Assembly: GCA_963709655.1 (NCBI GenBank)
Contig: CAVPXF010000026.1
Location: 372,001-436,000 of the forward strand
Reading direction: 5' to 3'
Source: Roseiarcus sp963709655
GTDB taxonomy: Bacteria; Pseudomonadota; Alphaproteobacteria; Rhizobiales; Beijerinckiaceae
DNA: 64,000 nt
Shown here: in pieces, positions 54,030 through 62,212 of the stretch
How the letters are laid out: the number at the start of each line of letters is the position of its first letter
How positions within the stretch are numbered: position 1 is the first letter of the stretch
The notes under the pieces: model-generated
What the model was told of the DNA's origin: nothing
Database searches by the model: none
What the model saw: the letters and a program-made list of their open reading frames with translations, nothing else
Made by a program: the position numbers and the translations under genes

Positions 54030-54482
54030 ATGCCGCCGGATAACCAGCCGAACGGCATCAATCAATGCCATTGTTTCGCCGTGAGGAAGGCCGCGCGGCG
54101 AATCACACGGATGTACGATGCCTATCTCCAGCCAGCAGGTCTCCGCGTTACTCAATTTCTGATCTTGGCTGCGTTGGACGAACTGCAGAGCGCCCCGGTG
54201 AACGGCTTGGCCGAGCGCCTCGACATCGAACGTACGGCCATGGGGAAAATGATCGGTCTTTTGGAGCGGGGCGGCTTCGTCAGGATTCAGCCGTCGCCCA
54301 CTGACGGCCGAAGCCGCATCGCCGAACTGACTCCAGAGGGACGTGGCCTTTACGCGAGAGCAGAGCTTCTTTGGCGCGAGGCGCAACATCAATTCAGTCA
54401 ACTGAACGGAGACGAAAATGTAGCCTCGCTACGTCGAAGCCTTTCGGAAATGAAAGTCGATGACCGGGAGAGGCTTTCATAG
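54030..54482 (+). CDS. MarR family transcriptional regulator
   Basis: The 150-residue protein has a MarR winged helix: RITRMYDAYLQPAGLRVTQF, APVNGLAERLDIERTAMGKM, GLLERGGFVRIQPSPTDGRS and RIAELTPEGRGLYARA. AAGGA lies 8 bases before ATG 54030. MarR proteins bind palindromes and are released by aromatic or oxidising ligands, so it probably controls the surrounding oxidoreductase genes. Confidence 0.9.
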   Translation: MPPDNQPNGINQCHCFAVRKAARRITRMYDAYLQPAGLRVTQFLILAALDELQSAPVNGLAERLDIERTAMGKMIGLLERGGFVRIQPSPTDGRSRIAELTPEGRGLYARAELLWREAQHQFSQLNGDENVASLRRSLSEMKVDDRERLS

Positions 54483-54559
54483 CTGCATCGTCCAGGAATG
54501 AGGATCGCGCACGTCGGAGGACGGATCAAACAAGCTTAACCTTGCGAAAGGATAGATGT

Positions 54560-55423
54560 ATGTCGAAGACATGGTTCATCACCGGCGCGGGCAGCGGTTT
54601 TGGACGCGAGCTCACTGAGCTCCTCCTTCAGCGCGGGGATCGGGCTGCCGCCACCGTCCGCAAACCGGATGCGCTTGAGGACCTTGTGGCAAAGCACGGC
54701 GAACGTCTTTGGGTCGCCATCCTTGACGTCACGGATGGCGCGAGTGTGCGCGACGTCGTCAACCGCGCTTTCGCCGAGTTGCGGCGGATCGACGTTATCG
54801 TCAGCAACGCGGGTTATGCTCTGTTCGGCGCGGCCGAAGAGGTCGCCGACGCGCAGATCGAGCGGCAATTCGACACGAACCTGCTCGGCTCGATTTGGGT
54901 CGCCTGTGCGGCGATTCCCCATCTCAGGGAGCAGGGCGGCGGCCGGATCATTCAGATCTCGTCCTCGGTGGGCCAGGCGGCCTACCCGACGATGGGCGTC
55001 TATGCCGCCACCAAATGGGGTATCGAGGGCTTCTTCGAGGGCACGATCCCGGAAATTGCTCCGTACGGCATCGAGGTGACGTTGGTCGAGCCCGGCGCCG
55101 CGCGCACGAATTTCGCGTCATCGAGCGCCGATAGCGGGCAAGCGCTAGACGTGTATGACAAGACTCCGGCCGGCGACTTTCGCCGCCTCGTGTCGTCCGC
55201 CGGCCTCGCCATGTTTCCGGGGGATCCGCGCAAGATCGCGTCCGCGATCATCGCGTCGGCCGATCGGCGCCCCACGCCGAAGCGCCTCACGCTCGGCAGC
55301 GACGCCTACGCGCTCGTGCACGGAGCCTTGACCGACCGGCTCGCCGCGCTCGAAGCCCAAAAAGAACTGGCGCTTTCGACGAATGTCGATGCGTCGCCGG
55401 ATTTGGCGGGGCGATCAGTCTGA
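54560..55423 (+). CDS. short-chain dehydrogenase/reductase
   Basis: The 287-residue SDR has TWFITGAGSGFGRELTELLL (cofactor loop), NAGYALFGAAEEV, the active-site Ser in IIQISSSVGQ, and YAATKWGIEGFFEG (Tyr-x3-Lys). The substrate is unknown. AAAGGAT precedes ATG 54560. It lies after marR on the same strand. Confidence 0.9.
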   Translation: MSKTWFITGAGSGFGRELTELLLQRGDRAAATVRKPDALEDLVAKHGERLWVAILDVTDGASVRDVVNRAFAELRRIDVIVSNAGYALFGAAEEVADAQIERQFDTNLLGSIWVACAAIPHLREQGGGRIIQISSSVGQAAYPTMGVYAATKWGIEGFFEGTIPEIAPYGIEVTLVEPGAARTNFASSSADSGQALDVYDKTPAGDFRRLVSSAGLAMFPGDPRKIASAIIASADRRPTPKRLTLGSDAYALVHGALTDRLAALEAQKELALSTNVDASPDLAGRSV

Positions 55424-55572
55424 TCCATGTCGCCAGGGGCGAGCTCGGTCGTCCGCGTGCATCCGAACTCAAACGTCACTCAAGCGAAACTGGAGAAAAA
55501 ACGGCGCCCGAAACCCATACTCGCCACCCGTTTCTGGATGACCTCACGCCCGACGCCGAGCTTAGAAGCACC

Positions 55573-55875
55573 GTGTTGCGCCAGCCCGTCGTGGGGCGTG
55601 AGGACATTAGGAGATTGGTTGAAGCTGTCGCAACCTTTTACAAAACGCAGGCGACGGTATTTTTCGAGTCGGTCGGAAAGCGCGACTTCCTTCAGTACGA
55701 AGCCGAACTCGACAACGGCTTGACCGTGTATGGAACCGCGGTCATCGAGCGCAACCCGGACGGCAGCGTTCCGCGCGTGTCCGTGACCTTCAGCCCCTTG
55801 GGTAGCGCGCTATCGCTGGCTGGCCGGCTCGGCGCGCGACTCGAAAAAGACCTTGGCGAAGGTCTGTTCCTTTGA
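55573..55875 (+). CDS. conserved hypothetical protein, start uncertain
   Basis: From GTG 55573 the product has about 100 residues (REDIRRLVEAVATFYKTQAT; FLQYEAELDNGLTVYGTAVI; ERNPDGSVPRVSVTFSPLGS). The same frame continues upstream with RHPFLDDLTPDAELRSTVLR, which looks coding, without a good start, so the true start may lie before 55530 or be lost. The fold looks like the SnoaL/NTF2 type. It is followed after 73 bases by the alpha/beta hydrolase. Confidence 0.6.
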   Translation: MLRQPVVGREDIRRLVEAVATFYKTQATVFFESVGKRDFLQYEAELDNGLTVYGTAVIERNPDGSVPRVSVTFSPLGSALSLAGRLGARLEKDLGEGLFL

Positions 55876-55948
55876 ACGCTCGCAATCAAACAAAAAGAGA
55901 CGCAGCAACGAAGAACGTCGAACCGCAAAACACCAACGGAGCAGGATC

Positions 55949-56801
55949 ATGACAACTCACAATACAGCGCTCAATCAATTCGTCGACGTCGCCGGCGTTC
56001 GCTACGCCTACCGGCGCTTCGGGAAGCCCAGTGAGATACCGATCCTTCTGCTACACCATTTTATTGGTACGATGGATTGGTGGGACCCGCTTCTCACGGA
56101 CGGCTTGGCCAGGACGCGGGAAGTCATCTTGTTCGATAACCGCGGCGTAGGCTTGTCCACGGGCGAGACGCCGAACCGTATAGCGGCGATGGCGGCCGAC
56201 GTTCACGCCTTCATCCACGGCCTGGGTTTGACCCAGGTCGATCTTTTGGCCTTCTCGATCGGCGGCATGGTGGGGCAGGAATTGGCGCTGACCTTTCCGG
56301 ATGACGTCCGGAAACTCATGCTCGTCGGCACGGGGCCGAGAGGCGGCGAGGGCATGCAGGCGCCAAGGCAGGATGTGATCAACGCGCTCAACACCCCCGA
56401 CCGCCAATCGGCGCGCGCCTACCTGTTCTTCTCCCAGTCCCAAAATGGCCAGGCCGAGGCCAAGCGTTTCCTGGCCCGGACGGCGGAGCGCAAGGCGGAT
56501 CTCGATCCCGAATCGTCCATGCAAACCATGGAGGCCCAGGGAGAGGCTCTCGGCGAATGGGGGCTTCTGGACTTCTCACTCCGACTACCTGGCGAGACTT
56601 CGCAAGCTCAGACATCCGACGCTGGTCGTGAACGGCTATGACGACATCATGGTCCCCACGATCAACTCCTACACCCTGTTCAAGGCTATCCCGAGGGCGG
56701 AACTCATCCTCTATCCGGATTCCGGCCACGGTTCGCTGTTTCAATACGCGGGACTGTTCGTACAGCACGCCGACCTGTTTCTCGACAGGAACGATCTCTG
56801 A
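55949..56801 (+). CDS. alpha/beta hydrolase, interrupted by a frameshift
   Basis: From ATG 55949 (GGAGCAGGA upstream) the protein has VAGVRYAYRRFGKPSEIPIL, the oxyanion region LLLHHFIGTMDWWDP, FDNRGVGLSTGETP, and the nucleophile elbow LLAFSIGGMVGQELAL. After LGEWG (about 56565) the C-terminus continues in another frame (SDYLARLRKLRHPTLVVNGY; HGSLFQYAGLFVQHADLFLD) to 56801, which contains the catalytic Asp and His. One base difference restores a ~284-residue enzyme. Confidence 0.82.
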
Positions 56802-56871
56802 ACGCGTTTCTCTTCACCCGCCGCGATGTCGTCGCTGGAGCGAGTGGCGCTGACATGGGACGCCCTCGCCG

Positions 56872-57333
56872 TCAGAAGGCGGCGCAGACCGTCAAATCGA
56901 CACGCACCGGCGCATTGTCCTGATGAAACTGTTTCTTATAGGCGTCGCGCATGGCCTCGATCTACCCTGCGGTCGTAGCGTCGGCTTTATAGAGGATGAG
57001 GAGCACGCGAGTCGCTTCGCGATAGATGCGCCCGTCGCCGGAACGCCACTGTCCATGCGCGTCAAAGACGGTGAGACCGTCGGCAAACCTGGGCGTCACC
57101 TCCGAGTCGAGAAACATCGACCACGCCCGCTCGGTGACGAACGGGCGCCCCTTGACGGACGCGCCGAAATAAAGTTCGACCTGCTGCATCGGCGAGGTCG
57201 GCCCGGCGCATCCTTCCGCCCGGGCCGCAACGGTCGACAGGCCGCCCACGCCAGTCAGCAACGCGGCCGTCGCTATTCCGCTCGCGATCGGCCGCCAACG
57301 CCGAGAAACCCGTCGGCTTTTGAACACGTCCAA
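56872..57333 (-). CDS. DUF3574 exported protein with an in-frame TAG
   Basis: From ATG 57333 the product has an N-terminal export signal (GIATAALLTGVGGLSTVAARA) and a DUF3574 body (MQQVELYFGASVKGRPFVTE, MFLDSEVTPRFADGLTVFDA, REATRVLLILYKA). A TAG at 56959-56961 interrupts it, but the same frame continues for about 28 codons with IEAMRDAYKKQFHQDNAPVR to TGA 56872-56874, the conserved end of the family. As written the gene is truncated to 123 residues. Confidence 0.75.
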
Positions 57334-57533
57334 CCCTCCCGCGGTCCTTAAGAAGTGTGCGGCGCGAACCCATCGCGGTCAAGCGCGCGCAATCGTGGCG
57401 CGCGGCCCCTACGAGGGCGACGCGGGCGCCTCCGCCAGTGTCGCGGAGCCAGCGGAGGGCCTTTACTCGCCACGCGCGCGGGTCTAGGCGCGGAGCGCCG
57501 GGCCCGTGTCTCAAACCGGCAAAGGAGCGCTCC

Positions 57534-58557
57534 ATGAGCCAAGCCGTCTTCCTGCATGGGGCGAGGGACGTGCGCGTCGGGCCGTACAACCTTCGCGCCG
57601 GCCGGCCGGGGGAGACGCTGATCGACGTGGCCGCGGTCGGCATCTGCGGCAGCGACCTACACTACTACAAGGACGGCGCCATCGGCTCGGCGAAAGTCGG
57701 CGATGCCTTCACGCCGGGCCACGAGTTCGGCGGCTACCTCTGCGAGGACATCCCGGACCTGGGGCTTCGTCGCGGCGCGCTGGTCGCCGTCGATCCGAAC
57801 GGCCCCTGCGGTCAATGCGAATGGTGCCGCGAGGGCTACGGCAATCTCTGCCCGAACGTGGAATTCATCGGCGCGCCGCCGTTCGACGGGGCGATGGCGT
57901 CGCAGATCTGGGTCCCGACAAAGCAGATCGTGCCGCTGCCCGAGACCATGACGCCGCTCGAGGCGGCAATGCTCGAACCGCTCGGCGTCGCCATTCACGC
58001 CGTCGATCTCGCCAAGCCTCGACTGATGGAGCCGGTAGCGCTCCTCGGCGCGGGCCCGATCGGCCTTCTGATCCTGCAAGTGCTGAAGGCGGCCGGCGCC
58101 GGGCCGGTCGACGTGATCGAACCGCTCGAGCACCGGCGCAAGGCGGCGCTCGATCTGGGCGCGAGCGCCGTGTTCGCCTCGGCCGCCGATTTCGCCGGCG
58201 GCGAGGGCAGGGGCGGCCGGCCGCTGGTGGTCGAGGCGACCAACAGCCCGCTCGGGTTCCGCGACGCGGTGATCGCGGCGCGGATCGGCGGGCGAGTGAC
58301 GCTCACCGGCATTCCGGACGGCGACGTCTACACGCTGCCGGCGGCCAACGCGCGGCGGCGCGGGCTCAAGATCAAATTCGTCCGCCGCATGGGCGACGAC
58401 TATCCGCGCGCCGTCGCGCTCGTCGCCTCGGGCCGGGTCGACGTGCGGGCGGTGGTCAGCCATGAGGCGCCGCTCGCCCAAGCGGCGGAGCTGTTCGAGG
58501 CGCTCGCCGAGAAGTCAGTCCGGCTATCTGAAAGCGCTCCTCATGCCGAACGGATAG
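57534..58557 (+). CDS. zinc-dependent sorbitol/L-threonine-type dehydrogenase with a shifted 3' end
   Basis: The medium-chain dehydrogenase has the catalytic zinc ligands in VGICGSDLHYYKDG and GHEFGGYLCE, the structural zinc cluster CGQCEWCREGYGNLC, and the NAD loop LLGAGPIGLLILQVLKA. The end LAQAAELFEALAEK is followed in the next frame by SGYLKALLMPNG and TAG 58555-58557, so a one-base shift near 58520 gives the true C-terminus (~341 residues). The uncorrected frame runs to 58706 through repeat DNA. Confidence 0.82.
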
Positions 58558-58644
58558 CGCGCCGGCGGCGGACGCAGTTTTCGGACAGAACCTGTTTTAT
58601 TTCAAAACGTTACGGACCGTCCCGGCTGGCCTTGCAACTCGACC

Positions 58645-58671
58645 CTGAGTGTTTTCAATGGCTTACGGGCG
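58645..58671 (+). repeat. TTTTCAATGG repeat, variant
   Basis: CTGAGTG then TTTTCAATGGCTTACGGGCG. It matches 6622-6646 over about 20 bases and 50351-50369 over 15. It lies between the dehydrogenase and moeB. Confidence 0.5.
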
Positions 58672-58744
58672 GATTGGGGCTCACGCGCCGCGCGCTCGCG
58701 CCTTGAGGCTTCGCGCGCGGCGGCGAGGCGTGTACTCTTCGGCC

Positions 58745-59569
58745 ATGACCCTTTCGAGCGAAGAAGTCGAACGCTATGCCCGCCAGATCGTGCTGCACGG
58801 CGTCGGCGGCCCTGGACAGACCCGGCTGAAGGCGGCGCGGGTGCTCGTCGTGGGCGCCGGCGGGCTCGGCTCGCCGGCGCTGCAATATCTGGCCGGCGCG
58901 GGCGTCGGAACGCTCGGGATCGTCGACGACGACGTGGTCGCGCTGTCGAACCTGCACCGCCAGATCCTGCACGCAACCGGCGACATCGGCCGGGCCAAGA
59001 CCGCGAGCGCGTCGGAGGCCATCCGTCGACTGAACCCACATGTGACGGTCGAGCCGATCGGCCGCAGACTCGATGCGGCGAACGCGCGGGGACTGGTCGC
59101 CGGCTTCGATGTCGTGCTCGACGGCTCCGACAATTTCGACACCCGCTACGCCCTCTCCGACGCCTGCTACTGGGAACGTCGGCCGCTCGTCGCCGCCGCG
59201 CTCGGCGCGTTCGACGGAACCCTGACAACGCTGAAGCCTTACGAGATCGGGCCGGACGGGCGGCCGAACCCGACCTACCGCTGCCTCTTCCCCGAACCGC
59301 CCGAACCGGGCGTGGTCCCGACCTGCGCGGAGGCGGGCGTGCTCGGCGCGATTTGCGGCGTCCTCGGCTCCCTGATGGCGCTCGAGGCGATCCGCGAAAT
59401 CGTCGGCGGCTTCGGCGACGGCGACCAGAACCTGGTCGGGCGGCTCTTGATGGTCGACGTCAAGACGATGCGGTTCGAGACCTTGCGCTACGGCTGGGAC
59501 GAGACGAATCCGCTGAGCGGGACAGGAGCGGCCGAACCGGCGGCCGCGCGCCATGCCAGCCGCCCTTGA
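58745..59569 (+). CDS. moeB: molybdopterin-synthase adenylyltransferase MoeB-like
   Basis: The enzyme adenylates the C-terminal glycine of MoaD (or ThiS). The 274-residue protein has YARQIVLHGVGGPGQTRLKA, the ATP loop LVVGAGGLGSPALQYLAGAG, DDDVVALSNLHRQILHAT, and the Cys-containing VVPTCAEAGVLG. The usual zinc ligands are mostly missing: NPTYRCLFP keeps one cysteine of the first pair, and NPLSG replaces the typical CPxCG of the second. Its 3' end is partly duplicated at 60465-60575. A terminator follows at 59620. Confidence 0.88.
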   Translation: MTLSSEEVERYARQIVLHGVGGPGQTRLKAARVLVVGAGGLGSPALQYLAGAGVGTLGIVDDDVVALSNLHRQILHATGDIGRAKTASASEAIRRLNPHVTVEPIGRRLDAANARGLVAGFDVVLDGSDNFDTRYALSDACYWERRPLVAAALGAFDGTLTTLKPYEIGPDGRPNPTYRCLFPEPPEPGVVPTCAEAGVLGAICGVLGSLMALEAIREIVGGFGDGDQNLVGRLLMVDVKTMRFETLRYGWDETNPLSGTGAAEPAAARHASRP

Positions 59570-59619
59570 AAAAGGGGTTGGCCGGGGCAGAATAGAGGGG
59601 CAGAATGAAGGCCGGTTTT

Positions 59620-59642
59620 CCCTCGCCTGCCGAGGGGTTTTT
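59620..59642 (+). terminator. intrinsic terminator after moeB
   Basis: CCCTCG-CCTGC-CGAGGG hairpin followed by GTTTTT. It lies 51 bases after the moeB stop and 16 bases before parD. Confidence 0.65.
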
Positions 59643-59657
59643 GGGGTATGAAAGGGC

Positions 59658-59927
59658 ATGTCGATAAGGCTTACCCCTGAACAAGAAGCGTGGATCAAGG
59701 CGCATGTCGCGACGGGCGACTTCGCTTCGGTCGAAGAGGCCGCGCGCCAATTGATCGACGACCGGATTGCCGAGCTTGCGCACGACGAAGGCGACGAGCC
59801 CGACGATATGGCGTGGGCGAAGCCCTTGGTTGACGAGGGCTTGGCGGCGCTCGAACGCGGCGATTTTATCACGCTGGAGGAACACAGGGCGCGCAACGCC
59901 GCGCGCCGCGCCGCGCTTCGGAAATAG
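59658..59927 (+). CDS. parD: ParD-type antitoxin (ribbon-helix-helix)
   Basis: The 89-residue protein starts MSIRLTPEQEAWIKAHVATG, FASVEEAARQLIDDRIAELA, the CopG/ParD ribbon-helix-helix with an acidic C-terminal toxin-binding tail (EHRARNAARRAALRK end is basic). It binds ParE and represses the operon. AAAGGG lies before ATG 59658. The stop overlaps the toxin start (TAGTG). Confidence 0.85.
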   Translation: MSIRLTPEQEAWIKAHVATGDFASVEEAARQLIDDRIAELAHDEGDEPDDMAWAKPLVDEGLAALERGDFITLEEHRARNAARRAALRK

Positions 59928-60247
59928 TGGCGCGCCCCGTCATCACCGATCCGGCGGACGCCGATTCCACCGAGATTATCCGCGATCTTACCGCGAAGGC
60001 GGGCGAGCTTGTCGCCGACCGCTATGAGGCGGAGCTTGACGTGCTCTATCGGCGCTTGGCGACGTTCCCCGAAAGCGGCTCGCCCCGTCCCAAGCTTGGC
60101 CGGTTCATTCGAATTGGCCTCGTTTCGCCTTATGTTGTGGTTTACCGCCACGTGCCTGACGACGATCTTGTCGCCGTCATCCGCATTCTTCACGGGCGAC
60201 GCCGGATTACCCGCCATACGCTGACGCAACCGATCACGCCCCCATGA
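59927..60247 (+). CDS. parE: ParE-type toxin (RelE/ParE superfamily)
   Basis: The 106-residue protein has YEAELDVLYRRLATFPESGS, RPKLGRFIRIGLVSPYVVVY and VAVIRILHGRRRITRH, the ParE fold; ParE inhibits DNA gyrase. It starts at GTG 59927 overlapping parD and overlaps the next frame by 4 bases. Confidence 0.87.
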   Translation: MARPVITDPADADSTEIIRDLTAKAGELVADRYEAELDVLYRRLATFPESGSPRPKLGRFIRIGLVSPYVVVYRHVPDDDLVAVIRILHGRRRITRHTLTQPITPP

Positions 60248-60624
60248 TTGACGGCTATGCAAGTGTATCGACGGACGGCCAGAGCGTCGCCGCGCAAATC
60301 AAGGAATTGCGCGCCGCCGGAGCCGGGAAGATTTTGTGCGAGACAGCGAGCGGAGCCAAGAGCGACCGCGCCCAGCTTCTCCGCGCGCTGGCCGTTCTCG
60401 ACGCCGCCGCCGACGAACTGTTGGTGAGGCGGCTTGACCGCCTCGAGCGTTCGACGCCTGCGCCCGAGGCCCGCGTGCTCGGCGCGATCGGCGGCGTGCT
60501 GGGGTCGTGGATGGCGATCGGGGCGATCCGGAAGATCGCCCGCGGCGATCCGCTGAGCGGACCGGCGGCGCTCGCTCGCGTCCTTCCGACCGGCGTCGTT
60601 GGCGGCAGGATCGAAAGCCGATAG
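60244..60624 (+). pseudogene. chimeric frame: serine resolvase N-terminus joined to a moeB 3' fragment
   Basis: Residues 1-70 (DGYASVSTDGQSVAAQIKEL; LCETASGAKSDRAQLLRALA; LLVRRLDRL) are the start of a serine recombinase, with the nucleophile in SVSTDGQ; the remaining ~110 residues of the catalytic domain and the DNA-binding domain are gone. From 60465 the frame reads ARVLGAIGGVLGSWMAIGAI, nearly the MoeB segment AGVLGAICGVLGSLMALEAI, then DPLSG against NPLSG at the MoeB end. It is a deletion junction between a mobile element and a moeB copy. Confidence 0.75.
60465..60575 (+). repeat. partial duplicate of the moeB 3' end
   Basis: 60470-60540 aligns to 59323-59404 of moeB at roughly three-quarters identity by eye (shared CGTGCTCGGCGCGAT), and 60549-60570 to about 59509-59545. 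The middle 100 bases of moeB are missing. Confidence 0.65.
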
Positions 60625-60635
60625 TGCATGGGGTC

Positions 60636-60959
60636 ATGAGAATTGCGGTACAAGACGATCGTGTTTTGCGACGCTTTCGCGCCGCGCTCGATGACATCTA
60701 CGGCCGACGGCTTGAAAAGGTCGTGCTGTTCGGCTCGCGCGCGCGTGGCGACGCGCGGCCGGACTCGGATTACGATGTCGCGATCTTCCTCGACACGGTT
60801 TCTGACCGTTGGGCCGAATTGGACCGCTTGGCGGACCTGGGTGTGAGCTTCCTTGACGAAACGGGCGCCTTCTTTGCCGCCAAGCCTTATCCTGTGACGG
60901 CCTATGGAGACGACACGCCGCTGATGTACGAAATCCGCCGCGAGGGCGTGACGGTGTGA
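60636..60959 (+). CDS. MNT-type nucleotidyltransferase (MntA-like)
   Basis: The 107-residue protein has the minimal nucleotidyltransferase signature VLFGSRARGDARPDSDYDVA with the two catalytic Asp, and a helical end. MNT proteins act as antitoxins that AMPylate HEPN toxins (type VII systems), or as stand-alone transferases. No HEPN gene lies on either side: upstream is the chimera, downstream an inverted-repeat region. I start at ATG 60636. Confidence 0.85.
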   Translation: MRIAVQDDRVLRRFRAALDDIYGRRLEKVVLFGSRARGDARPDSDYDVAIFLDTVSDRWAELDRLADLGVSFLDETGAFFAAKPYPVTAYGDDTPLMYEIRREGVTV

Positions 60960-60968
60960 CCCCTCATC

Positions 60969-61122
60969 CCTTCCCCAGCATGCTGGGGAAGGTGGCCCGG
61001 AGGGCCGGATGGGGTGTGGCCCGCTGCTTCGGCCGAAGTCGGACTGCGCCACCGGCGCCGCGAACCTTCATTCGGACCTGACTGGCTTTCCACACCCCAT
61101 CCGGCCTTCGGCCACCTTCCCC
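60969..61122. repeat. palindrome and 33-bp inverted repeat pair
   Basis: Bases 60969-60992 form a 24-bp perfect palindrome around TTCCCCAGCATGCTGGGGAA. From 60985 to 61019 the strand GGGGAAGGTGGCCC...GGATGGGGTGTGG is matched in reverse at 61090-61122, nearly perfect over 33 bp. The whole can fold into a large hairpin after the MNT gene. It is a REP/BIME-type structure common in alphaproteobacteria. Confidence 0.7.
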
Positions 61123-61165
61123 GCTTCACGGAGAAGGGAAACATGCCGACCGCGCCGCCATTCGC

Positions 61166-61963
61166 TCACACGTCGTCGTTGCCGCCGCCCGAATTGTCGT
61201 CGAACGACGAATCGTCGAGGAAGCCCGCGTCGTCCGGCATGGTCGGGTCGAACTGGCCCGGGTCGTCCTGTCCCGGCGCGGATTCGAAAATGTTGACCGT
61301 CTCGTTGCCGCCCGGTTGGCCGCCGCCGCCGAACAGGCCCGCGTTCGAGCCGCCGCCGAACAGGCCGCCGCCCGAATGACCGGAAAAGAGTCCTCCGAGC
61401 AGGTTGCCGATCGCCATGCCGCCGGCGACGCCGGCCGCGGTCGATGCGGCGTTCTGCAGGAAGCCGCCGCCGCCCCCGCCCTGCTGCGGATAAGCGGGCG
61501 CACCCTGCTGCGGATAAGGAGGGGCCGGCTGCGGCGCGCCGCCCCACGGACCCGGCCGTTGCGGCGCGTAGCCCGACGGCGGCGGGGGCGCGTAACCGGG
61601 CGCCTGCGGGGGCTGCTGCTGCGGATAGCCTTGATCCATGGGCTGGCGCGGCGGCGGGGGCGCCGACGGCGCGCCGCCGCCGAAGATCGACCGGCCGAGG
61701 TTGCCGAGGAAGCTTCCCTGCTCCTGGCCGCCCTGGGCCGCATGGGCGGCCGCCGCCTCGAGGTCGGCGATGTGGCGCGCGGCGGCTTCCAGCGCCTGCT
61801 GCTGAACGAGGACGGTCTGGGCCAGAACATAGGGCGCGTGGGGCGCCGCGCGAACGGCGTCGCTGATGAAAGTCTCGGCCTGCGGATCGCGGCTGTTCGC
61901 GCCGGCCGCGTTGACGCGGTCAAACAGTCCGGCGAGCATCTGGCGTTCTTCGGGGGTCATCAT
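61166..61963 (-). CDS. DUF2076 family protein
   Basis: The 265-residue protein starts MMTPEERQMLAGLFDRVNAA, with a helical N-terminus (VLAQTVLVQQQALEAAARHI), a proline/glutamine-rich middle (GYPQQQPPQAPGYAPPPPSG), a hydrophobic glycine-zipper-like segment (AGVAGGMAIGNLLGGLFSG) and an acidic, Gly-rich end. DUF2076 proteins occur in the periplasm or membrane and lack a known role. GGAG precedes ATG 61963. It is divergent from purA. Confidence 0.88.
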   Translation of the reverse strand: MMTPEERQMLAGLFDRVNAAGANSRDPQAETFISDAVRAAPHAPYVLAQTVLVQQQALEAAARHIADLEAAAAHAAQGGQEQGSFLGNLGRSIFGGGAPSAPPPPRQPMDQGYPQQQPPQAPGYAPPPPSGYAPQRPGPWGGAPQPAPPYPQQGAPAYPQQGGGGGGFLQNAASTAAGVAGGMAIGNLLGGLFSGHSGGGLFGGGSNAGLFGGGGQPGGNETVNIFESAPGQDDPGQFDPTMPDDAGFLDDSSFDDNSGGGNDDV

Positions 61964-62212
61964 GGTCTCCCATGCGGGTCTGAACCGCCCGCGCCCGGGC
62001 ATATGGACACGGCGCATGACCAATCCAAGACGGGGCCGCCAATTTTCGCGCGCAAGGCTCGGCCAGGGTTCGCCGGCGCCGCTGTGGCGACTGCGCGGCT
62101 TTACTCCGCTATCCCGATCGTCTACGCCATTTTCGCAATAAGCCCCGGCCCCAGCTTATTGTCTGGCGCCGGGGTTTCATGCTTTTTGAAGGCGCACGGA
62201 GGGCAAACGCCG

